Shown in pieces: positions 50,701-56,163 of a stretch of 64,000 bases of DNA (position 1 is its first letter; each line of letters opens with the position of its first letter). Source of the DNA: Bacteroidales bacterium UBA2712. Its GTDB lineage: Bacteria > Bacteroidota > Bacteroidia > Bacteroidales > Paludibacteraceae. The stretch lies in contig DEKW01000007.1 of assembly GCA_002354055.1 (NCBI GenBank), positions 1 to 64,000 on the forward strand, written 5' to 3'. The notes beneath the pieces were generated by a model. That model saw only the letters and a list, made by a program, of their open reading frames with translations, was not told where the DNA came from and searched no databases. The position numbers were made by a program, and so were the translations under genes.

Positions 50701-52055
50701 GGTCTATACGATTGTACTCGGACAAAGAGGTTATAGGTCTTATAGACACAGTCACCCTCTCCGGAGCAAAATTAAGTACGCTTAAAGAGGGATACGACTA
50801 CACGTTCCACATGGCTTTTATCGGGGAGTCGGCGGAAGACAAGTGCAACCGCGGATATACGTATTTCACACTACGAATCGTGCCGGATGTGGTGACGTGG
50901 CAAGGCGGCGAATGGAATCAGGACGATAGTTGGGATTCGTTCATCCCGATGCAAGAGACGGATGTGATTCTCTTAAAGGATAAGGATTATAATGTTCTCT
51001 TTGATGACGAATCCATAGCTCAGTATGATATCAATTATACGAAAAACCACTGCTATCATATTTATTTTCCGGACGGTGCCTCCATGGCCGGTCAGGAGCA
51101 TGTGAATATTCATGGGAAGGCGTTTATTGATGTCAAAGAGTATGCATGGAAATGGACGCTTACGTCGATACCTATTCAGGGTGTGGTGACCGGAGACTTG
51201 TTCGTCAGCGCGCATGAGAGCACAGAGCCTTTTGTGGTAGCACCTATCAATCAGACGGTAGGAGAGTATGCCGAGGACCGCGTCAAATGGCAAGTCTATC
51301 ACAAAGAATATGACGCAGAGAAAGACAAATGGAAAGTAGCCACCAACACTACGACACGTCCCATGTTGGCCGGTGACGCCAATATGGTAGGAATCGATTG
51401 TGAGAACAACGACGTCGATCCGATAATACGTCTGCCGAAACAGGATAATATGTATCGTTATTACGAGAAAAATCAGCAGGTTTGGATGATTTATGACGAG
51501 TATATCACCCGTGACGAAGCGACGTATGGCAAGCCTGCCTGGAACGGCGATAAGGATATCACGCTCAAGCAGGTTTATGAAAATATCTACCTGCTGGGAA
51601 ATCCCACTTTCGGGTACATCAATATATCCAAATTAGTGGATGATAATACGGATAAACTGACGGGAAGGTACTATCTGGAGCCGGTCGGCGCGACAACTAT
51701 TCCGAAGAAGGACGAGATGATTAGTTTCAATCGCGATGTTAGTACGGATGAGTATGACGTCCTACTGCCGCCTTACCGCGGTGTGTTGCTGGAGGGCAAA
51801 GCGGCTTCTTCGTCCTTGACGATCAATATTGACGCTTCGTTAGTGAACCCCGAAGGACGTAATGCGCCTCTAAGGCGAATGAATCATCAGAATGAGATAG
51901 CTACAGATATTCAATCCTGCTACGATTCTCAGGGTGTGCAGGGGATTTATGACCTCTTGGGACGTAGGGTAGGGAGTGATATTCGTGAGTTGCCGGATGG
52001 AGTGTATATAATCATGGATGGCGTGAGTCCACGTAAGATTGTTAAGAAAAAATGA
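47787..52055 (+). CDS. Large secreted T9SS protein
   Basis: The 1422-residue exported protein (MVFSIKKILIGVTPLIASFFAILPAQA) shares a module with the protein at 4227-8648: LCPGATMYFTAWLCDVSS and later GNDFAIDDIRIYV. Cys-poor Ig-like regions (NNNWKWYKNGVEDPS) and a late parallel-beta or jelly-roll part (VTWQGGEWNQDDSWDSF) follow. The C-terminus (GIYDLLGRRVGSDIRELPDG, VYIIMDG) is a T9SS type A sorting signal. The ATG at 47787 follows the promoter by about 30 bases. The stop overlaps the next ATG (ATGA). Likely a cell-surface or matrix protein; the ligand is unknown. Confidence 0.8.
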   Translation: MVFSIKKILIGVTPLIASFFAILPAQAEFSLVHKAGMYDALQDNGMQAVHTETQILYAKPGEWVYLYRPERASMISYVRWYNYDTDHAIPKNYSVEESPATDKSGNPVAATRIESTWARDTAANNPKFKAYNDYGWFAYDYASDRVTTSDVSYIEIKYRMHKGDSVYRIACDESIWKDGFTWNASGAVTEPTLSKRIIYEIHPASEMAERMEPCKDMDGTNDRFLEEYDMIAPTGRQLYIGPEYMYHTKKVTLKQYTCYARSNYYYINSQGNVTAASTNNNWKWYKNGVEDPSIVLPGTAAQFAPMSSTTPGTIVYELKYNSATGVYFNVARFRVTYEDQNIVGPALSLPATTKKMDKIYEQTFNFESPGTTNFAFWLGHLDVDESTYGYYNKNLDGSPSQRKIRQGNVTWSEYAITNRKQVWVDSGTAPQVYQHVDSTENVANNAKEGYMLYVDGSQQPGLVFDLKVSADLCPGATMYFTAWLCDVSSEKSGNNGRSAPNMDFVVTGVDAEGREHALTTFTTGEFGINAAEDLSRGGWSNTNRMERAKWHQIMFPVQFTAETTYPSYRLRIRNKSTSSDGNDFAIDDIRIYVQKPPVRPIQASSYDCPTNLWDSITAYLRVDYQAIDDQQNTFYYQWRDGDDEAIRMPYFNGNSGDASTYGRIVLPESEAAVIAVGDTCSSLLSFDAKYYDTDVPLVKYVKEFVDASTERYVMYIAQPMYARTNFKYTGYVAIRPEDLGSETGCGTKAELLIAGGTRILINGEALGDSVVDICGSRSYTLDIVLTYIARNEETDALEEYTTPCRADWLIGDSTYVNEHPDVYHYTFRQIEQAVEDYRTSDPKPLSRTIVRHLLRNNLLVLNSATTIMQPSLSLSYTAFPVGESAANGMSVCLTPRFLNINPSEAVVNMMKVGNSEEDLPQAVKDRPRIVRISNSQKKSGEFKLPLFLAGDPGEEYRVDSIYIVSSTYAGWRSIRLYSDKEVIGLIDTVTLSGAKLSTLKEGYDYTFHMAFIGESAEDKCNRGYTYFTLRIVPDVVTWQGGEWNQDDSWDSFIPMQETDVILLKDKDYNVLFDDESIAQYDINYTKNHCYHIYFPDGASMAGQEHVNIHGKAFIDVKEYAWKWTLTSIPIQGVVTGDLFVSAHESTEPFVVAPINQTVGEYAEDRVKWQVYHKEYDAEKDKWKVATNTTTRPMLAGDANMVGIDCENNDVDPIIRLPKQDNMYRYYEKNQQVWMIYDEYITRDEATYGKPAWNGDKDITLKQVYENIYLLGNPTFGYINISKLVDDNTDKLTGRYYLEPVGATTIPKKDEMISFNRDVSTDEYDVLLPPYRGVLLEGKAASSSLTINIDASLVNPEGRNAPLRRMNHQNEIATDIQSCYDSQGVQGIYDLLGRRVGSDIRELPDGVYIIMDGVSPRKIVKKK

Positions 52056-52504
52056 AGTTAGTAAAAAAATTATTGGTATTACTCTGTTTGGCGCTGAGTA
52101 CGGCAGTTTATGCCGTGACGTATTCTCCTTACCGGTCTGCCGGCACGCGTGCAAGTCTTGCTTCGCCTGCCGCAGACTTCAGGTCCGATTATTCTTTGAC
52201 TGCTGAGGCTCCACAGGTGACGTTCCGTAGCACGAGCGCCGTGCCGGTCTCGTATTATACCGTTAAGGCGTTGAATGCTGACGGATCGGTTTCTATGGCT
52301 TATACTGCAGATGGGCAGAATTATAAGCCGAAACATGTACGAAGAGGCCTTGATTTAGACGATGAAGATGAGCCGAACGCTTCATTAGTGCCTGTAGGCG
52401 ATATCCCCTGGTTGCTCATTGTGCTGCTTGTAGCCGTGAGAGTATGGATGACGGGTTGTTGCTCGCGTCGTTTCTTGGGGTGGACAGGCGTAAGGAAGAG
52501 TTGA
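52052..52504 (+). CDS. Small exported protein with C-terminal membrane anchor
   Basis: The 150-residue protein is coupled to the preceding T9SS gene (ATGA overlap). It has a signal peptide (LLVLLCLALSTAVYA), a low-complexity Ser/Ala-rich middle (TYSPYRSAGTRASL, ASPAADFRSDYSL), an acidic patch (LDLDDEDEP), then VPVGDIPWLLIVLLVAVRVW and a basic end with CCSRR. This motif, helix, basic-tail order resembles tripartite sorting signals, but the family is not one I can name. Inner-membrane anchoring with a periplasmic body is expected. A terminator follows at once. Confidence 0.65.
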   Translation: MKLVKKLLVLLCLALSTAVYAVTYSPYRSAGTRASLASPAADFRSDYSLTAEAPQVTFRSTSAVPVSYYTVKALNADGSVSMAYTADGQNYKPKHVRRGLDLDDEDEPNASLVPVGDIPWLLIVLLVAVRVWMTGCCSRRFLGWTGVRKS

Positions 52505-52797
52505 TAGACAACGCGCTCGTGGTAGAAGACGGGCGCGTGTTTTTTTGTTTGGAGCCTGCAAACGACCCAAAATCCCCATTTTTCCGCCTCACGGAGAGTG
52601 TTGAGGCGTCCGGTAGGAGCTGCGCCGAAATGATTCTTGTAGATGATCTCGATGGAGCGATCGGAGGTTCGCTTGCGGCGATGGACTATCTCCGCCTCCA
52701 GCGTCTCTTTCAGGCGGAGGAAGAAATGGTAGAGGATCGGATGGATCTTACAATTCCGAAGGGGTGTATCTGATATTTTGAATAGTTTTATAGCCAT
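52321..52797 (-). CDS. Possible unrecognised minus-strand gene
   Basis: A 158-residue open frame begins at ATG 52797 and is preceded, about 170 bases upstream, by a canonical minus-strand promoter (52966-52996). The first 75 or so residues look protein-like and basic (LYHFFLRLKETLEAEI, RRKRTSDRSIEIIYKNHFG, NTLREAEKWGFWVV). The rest reads antisense through a terminator (52511-52547) and the end of the 52052 gene and has a Ser-rich tail, so the true gene may be shorter, broken or absent. I cannot name a family. Confidence 0.3.
   Translation of the reverse strand: MAIKLFKISDTPLRNCKIHPILYHFFLRLKETLEAEIVHRRKRTSDRSIEIIYKNHFGAAPTGRLNTLREAEKWGFWVVCRLQTKKHAPVFYHERVVYQLFLTPVHPKKRREQQPVIHTLTATSSTMSNQGISPTGTNEAFGSSSSSKSRPLRTCFGL
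52511..52547 (+). terminator. Intrinsic terminator after the T9SS/anchor pair
   Basis: ACGCGCTCG pairs with CGGGCGCGT (one mismatch) across a loop of about 11 bases and runs into TTTTTTT. Confidence 0.75.
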
Positions 52798-52931
52798 TTT
52801 CTAAAATCACTGGATATATATTATGAATAATATATATAGGTAGGTGCAGGATACGACTTTCCTAGGACATGCATAGTACGCGGTAAGGGCGCGCCGTCTG
52901 TGCGTCGATTGCAGGGGAGGGATTTTTGGGT

Positions 52932-52972
52932 AATCCGGGTGCAAAGGGGATTGTAAATCCGGGTGCAAAGGT
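52932..52972. repeat. 25-bp-spaced direct repeat at the orphan promoter
   Basis: AATCCGGGTGCAAAGG occurs twice (52932 and 52957). The second copy contains the -7 box of the minus-strand promoter, the first an imperfect copy of it. Confidence 0.65.
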
Positions 52973-52996
52973 ACAAAAAATTTCTGACATATGCAA
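52966..52996 (-). promoter_or_regulatory. Bacteroidetes-type promoter with no clear gene
   Basis: TTG (52996-52994), 20 bases, TACCTTTG (52973-52966), minus strand. Transcription would run into 52797-52321. Confidence 0.8.
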
Positions 52997-53035
52997 GAAA
53001 AGACGTAAAAAAAGATGCTGAAAGGGCTCGAATGG

Positions 53036-53120
53036 GACGCCGCCTCTCAGGCGGCACAATGGACGAAAAGGGAAGGAAATGGACGAAAAGGGATGAAACG
53101 GGACTAAAAGAAACGAAAAG
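53036..53120 (+). repeat. Hairpin plus GGACGAAAAGGG repeats
   Basis: GCCGCCT-3-AGGCGGC (53039-53055) is followed by AATGGACGAAAAGGG-like units in three to four diverged copies. No gene is seen from 52997 to 53216. Confidence 0.6.
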
Positions 53121-53127
53121 AAATCTT

Positions 53128-53143
53128 TGGCACGATGTTTGTA
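53128..53143 (+). promoter_or_regulatory. Candidate sigma-54 promoter
   Basis: TGGCACG, 4 bases, TTGT matches the -24/-12 consensus TGGCACG-N4-TTGC except for the last C. It stands 74 bases before the Spy-like gene, and no standard Bacteroidetes box is seen on this strand nearby. Confidence 0.5.
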
Positions 53144-53216
53144 CGAGAGGGTGTGAGGGGAGAAAGATTGTTAAAAACCCTTTAGTATAAACCCTTTATT
53201 TACAGGAGGAAAAGGT

Positions 53217-53612
53217 ATGAAAAAGTTATTTATCATGGCGCTGGCTGCCATTTTTGCGGCAAACATCAGCGCACAAGAAGCAAAGGCCGGAAAGGCCGAG
53301 TGTAAAAAAGAAAACAAAGAGTGCCAACACCGCAAGAAATGCAAGATGTCCTTTGAGGAACGAACCGAGATGGAGATCAAGTTCCTGAGCGACGAGCTCT
53401 ATCTGGACAGTCTGCAGGCGGAGAAATTCGCAAACACCTTCCGCGACTTCCGAAAGGCGCAACTCGCCCTCAAGAAGGAGTTCAAGCAGAAGTTTGCCAA
53501 GGACCTCAACGAGCGTCAGGTAGAGAAAGTGCTGCATTTCCGCGGAGGACATCCCTGCAAGGGAGATGGGCATCTCAAGGGCGAAGGAAAACGTCCTGCG
53601 GACGATAGATGA
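53217..53612 (+). CDS. Spy/CpxP-like periplasmic protein
   Basis: The 131-residue protein has a signal peptide (MKKLFIMALAAIFAANISA), a Lys/Cys-rich linker, and a helical region (SFEERTEMEIKFLSDELYLD, FANTFRDFRKAQLALKKEF) of the kind seen in Spy/CpxP-like proteins of Bacteroidetes. These are envelope-stress chaperones or metal-responsive proteins; the exact role here is unknown. His/Gly-rich residues near the end (GGHPCKGDGHLKG) could bind metal. A clear Shine-Dalgarno (AGGAGG) precedes the ATG, which is unusual for the phylum. A possible sigma-54 promoter lies upstream and a terminator downstream. Confidence 0.75.
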   Translation: MKKLFIMALAAIFAANISAQEAKAGKAECKKENKECQHRKKCKMSFEERTEMEIKFLSDELYLDSLQAEKFANTFRDFRKAQLALKKEFKQKFAKDLNERQVEKVLHFRGGHPCKGDGHLKGEGKRPADDR

Positions 53613-53650
53613 TAGGGCGGCCTGACGGCCGATAGTAAATAGTAGATAGG

Positions 53651-53677
53651 AAACGACCCACCAATGCGGGTCGTTTT
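53651..53677 (+). terminator. Intrinsic terminator after the Spy-like gene
   Basis: AACGACCC pairs with GGGTCGTT followed by TTTT. Between the gene and this hairpin lies a GATAGATGATAG repeat with the palindrome GGCC-TGAC-GGCC. Confidence 0.85.
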
Positions 53678-53819
53678 TGTATATATATTTGATAGTAAGT
53701 ATTTGCTTTAAAAAGTGAGCAAGCAGAAATTACTAACAAATCGGCTGCAAAAGTACTGCTTTTTTATGACATAGACACAAACAATTTTTGAAAAAAATAT
53801 AACAAAAAGTAACTTTTTC

Positions 53820-53850
53820 TTGTTTTATTCAAAAAAAAGTAGTATTTTTG
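53820..53850 (+). promoter_or_regulatory. Bacteroidetes-type promoter for the AraC regulator
   Basis: TTG (53820-53822), 20 bases, TATTTTTG (53843-53850). The leader then runs about 110 bases through the heptamer repeat. Confidence 0.83.
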
Positions 53851-53897
53851 CAAACAAAATCGGAAATTCGGACGGCCTACGGCCTATAGATGATAGA

Positions 53898-53955
53898 TAA
53901 ATAGGAGATAGGAGATAGGAGATAGGAGATAGGAGATAGTGGATAGGAGATAGGT
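53898..53955 (+). repeat. ATAGGAG heptamer tandem repeat in 5' UTR
   Basis: About six copies of ATAGGAG, five in perfect register then interrupted by ATAGTGG, stand directly before the AraC start. Each copy contains GGAG. A palindrome GGCCTACGGCC and GATAGATGATAG words precede it (53873-53897). Confidence 0.85.
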
Positions 53956-53961
53956 AAATAG

Positions 53962-54801
53962 ATGATCGGTGAATTTGAAAAGATAGTGGAGGAGAAGGGC
54001 GTATGGATCGAGCCCTGCCAAAAACGTTTCACGGCCTTTCATTTGGATATGTCTTTTCCTTTCGTCATCATGACGCTTTGCTTGAGCGGCACGGCGCGTG
54101 CGTTGTATGACCAGCGGGAGATGACGCATCATAAGAATGACCTGGCGCTTCTTCTGCCGGGGCATGTCATGCGGCCGCTGGAGTGCTCGGAGGACTACAC
54201 GTACGCCCGCATTGCCATCTCCAAGGGGATGATAGAGAGGCTCCGCCCGCAGCTCTTCTCGCACGACTACATGAAATACAGCACCTCGCCGGTGTTTTCG
54301 CTGACGGACGAGCAGGCGAAGAGGCTCTTGCAGGTGCTGGAGCATATGGCGTTTACCGCGGCGCACTCGGAGCTGGAGATGACCCACCGGAACCACATCC
54401 TCCTGGCGCAGATGGCGGTGGGGTACGAGTACATCAACTACTACCGCAAGGAGCAGGACCGGCTCTTGCCTCCGGACAACAATGCCGGCATCTTCAGCCG
54501 CTTCTGCGACCTCGTCGTGGAGCATTACCACGAGTCCAAAGAGATCCAGTACTACGCCTCGCTGCTGGACCTCCATCCGAAATACCTCAGCCGCGTCGTT
54601 CGTACGGCCACCAACGGCGTTACCCCGGGGCAATGGATAGATCGTTATGTGGTGGCACAAGCGAAGCGGCTGATCGTCGCCAATCCCGAGCTCTCCCTCA
54701 AAGAGATTGCCTACGAACTCGGCTTCTCCGAACCTACCTCTTTCTACCGCTATTTCAAACGCGTTACAGGGCTTACAGCGAATGAATTTCGACACAAATA
54801 A
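53962..54801 (+). CDS. AraC family transcriptional regulator
   Basis: The 279-residue protein has an N-terminal cupin-like sensor (about 15-130; FAFHLDMSFPF-type strands, LALLLPGHVMRPLE) and a C-terminal AraC/XylS domain with two helix-turn-helix units: YYASLLDLHPKYLSRVVRTATNGVTP and LKEIAYELGFSEPTSFYRYFKRVTG, read in short pieces. The ATG at 53962 follows the ATAGGAG repeat, so changes in repeat number could alter translation. It is a single gene with its own promoter. Ligand and targets are unknown. Confidence 0.88.
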   Translation: MIGEFEKIVEEKGVWIEPCQKRFTAFHLDMSFPFVIMTLCLSGTARALYDQREMTHHKNDLALLLPGHVMRPLECSEDYTYARIAISKGMIERLRPQLFSHDYMKYSTSPVFSLTDEQAKRLLQVLEHMAFTAAHSELEMTHRNHILLAQMAVGYEYINYYRKEQDRLLPPDNNAGIFSRFCDLVVEHYHESKEIQYYASLLDLHPKYLSRVVRTATNGVTPGQWIDRYVVAQAKRLIVANPELSLKEIAYELGFSEPTSFYRYFKRVTGLTANEFRHK

Positions 54802-54863
54802 AGCCCAAAATGGCACGTAAAGCCTACAAAATGCATTTTTTTTGAATTTTCTTGCTAAAAAAT

Positions 54864-54894
54864 TTGGCTATATCAAAAAAAAGTAGTACTTTTG
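54864..54894 (+). promoter_or_regulatory. Bacteroidetes-type promoter for the str operon
   Basis: TTG (54864-54866), 20 bases, TACTTTTG (54887-54894). The rpsL leader of about 95 bases includes a TACGCACATACGTGT partial palindrome. Confidence 0.88.
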
Positions 54895-54991
54895 CAGGCT
54901 TTTTCGCGTGAATGTGGCTTACGAGTACGCACATACGTGTAATAAAAGCAGGAACATTTATTAAAAACAAACAATTAATTCAAACAACAAA

Positions 54992-55372
54992 ATGCCTACA
55001 ATTCAACAATTAGTTAGAAAAGGAAGAGCAGAACTGCTGGACAAGAGTAAGAGCCCTGCGCTCGACAGCTGTCCGCAACGTCGTGGCGTTTGTGTACGTG
55101 TGTACACCACGACCCCGAAGAAACCTAACTCTGCAATGCGTAAGGTTGCACGTGTACGTCTGACCAACGCCAAGGAGGTGAACGCTTACATCCCCGGAGA
55201 GGGACACAACTTGCAAGAGCACAGCATCGTAATGGTGCGTGGCGGTCGTGTAAAAGACCTGCCGGGTGTTCGTTATCACATCGTTCGTGGTACGCTGGAT
55301 ACCGCCGGTGTAGCAAACCGTTTGCAACGCCGCTCCAAATACGGAGCTAAGCGTCCGAAAGCTAAGAAATAA
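54992..55372 (+). CDS. rpsL: 30S ribosomal protein S12
   Basis: The 126-residue S12 guards decoding accuracy at the A site. Universal motifs are present: TIQQLVRKGR, YTTTPKKPNSAMRKV and VKDLPGVRYHIVRG. Both lysines commonly changed in streptomycin-resistant mutants (in PKKPNSA and RVKDLPG) are in the wild-type form. It is the first gene of the str operon; about 250 bases of repeat-like DNA separate it from rpsG. Confidence 0.98.
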   Translation: MPTIQQLVRKGRAELLDKSKSPALDSCPQRRGVCVRVYTTTPKKPNSAMRKVARVRLTNAKEVNAYIPGEGHNLQEHSIVMVRGGRVKDLPGVRYHIVRGTLDTAGVANRLQRRSKYGAKRPKAKK

Positions 55373-55624
55373 GACAAAGGTAGAAGGGCAAAGGACAAAA
55401 GACTAAAATGATTCGTCGAAACAAACAAGTCTATCGTCTTTCAGCGCAAGCGGTCCATTGTCCATCGTCAAAAATGCTCTGAATTTTATTAACTAAATGT
55501 TCCATAGAATGGGACGAAACAATGGGTTGAGGGTTGAGTAAGCGAATTTTAGATTTAGGATTTCAAATTTCAAATCTATGATTTACTGAAGGACGGACAA
55601 CCAAAATTAAAATTATTTAAGACA
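55373..55624 (+). repeat. rpsL-rpsG spacer made of mixed short repeats
   Basis: No gene is seen in these 252 bases. They hold several different duplications: CAAAGGACAAAAGAC-like, GTCCATTGTCCAT, GGGTTGAGGGTTGAG, and GATTTAGGATTTCAAATTTC. Unusually long for a gap inside the str operon. Confidence 0.6.
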
Positions 55625-56101
55625 ATGAGAAAAGCAAAACCAACAAAACGTGTGATCCTGCCGGATCCAGTTTATGGCGAAGTAATGGTGGCTAAATTTG
55701 TGAACCACCTGATGCTTGACGGTAAGAAGAATACCGCGTATGGAGTGTTCTACAGCGCACTTGGCTTAGTAGAGCAGAAAGCAAAGAGCGAGGAGAAGAG
55801 TGCTCTGGATATCTGGAAACAGGCTCTGGACAACATCACTCCGCTCGTAGAGGTTAAATCGAAGCGTATCGGTGGTGCTACCTTCCAGGTGCCGACGGAG
55901 ATCCGTGCTGACCGCAAAGAGTCTATCGCAATGAAGAATATGATTGCATTCGCACGCAAACGTGGCGGTCACTCGATGGCTGAGAAGCTCGCTGCGGAGA
56001 TCATGGATGCATTCAACAACCAGGGTGGTGCCTTCAAACGTAAAGAGGATATGCACCGCATGGCTGAGGCTAACCGCGCATTCGCACACTTTAGATTTTA
56101 A
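55625..56101 (+). CDS. rpsG: 30S ribosomal protein S7
   Basis: The 158-residue S7 nucleates the 30S head and contacts the E and P sites. The start MRKAKPTKRVILPDPVYG, the stretch FVNHLMLDGKKNTAYGVFY and the C-terminal KRKEDMHRMAEANRAFAHFRF match the family in normal length. It lies between rpsL and fusA, with a CTAG-rich spacer before fusA. Confidence 0.98.
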   Translation: MRKAKPTKRVILPDPVYGEVMVAKFVNHLMLDGKKNTAYGVFYSALGLVEQKAKSEEKSALDIWKQALDNITPLVEVKSKRIGGATFQVPTEIRADRKESIAMKNMIAFARKRGGHSMAEKLAAEIMDAFNNQGGAFKRKEDMHRMAEANRAFAHFRF

Positions 56102-56103
56102 AC

Positions 56104-56141
56104 TAGGATCCTAGGACCCTAGGCTCCCTAGGAAACTAGAA
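56104..56141. repeat. CTAG-rich intergenic repeat
   Basis: CTAGGATCCTAGGACCCTAG and related words, with six CTAG sites, fill most of the rpsG-fusA gap. Compare 28342-28400 and 58900-58937. Confidence 0.8.
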
Positions 56142-56163
56142 TGCAAAAAAGATTGATACAACA

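Noticed and set aside
52444..52773. 109-residue plus-strand frame after the anchor protein
   Set aside because: It reads through a terminator hairpin and lacks a promoter or ribosome site.
53745..53785. Minus-strand promoter between the Spy-like and AraC genes
   Set aside because: TACTTTTG is present, but the nearest TTG is 22 bases away and no gene follows on that strand; kept out because all others have 20.
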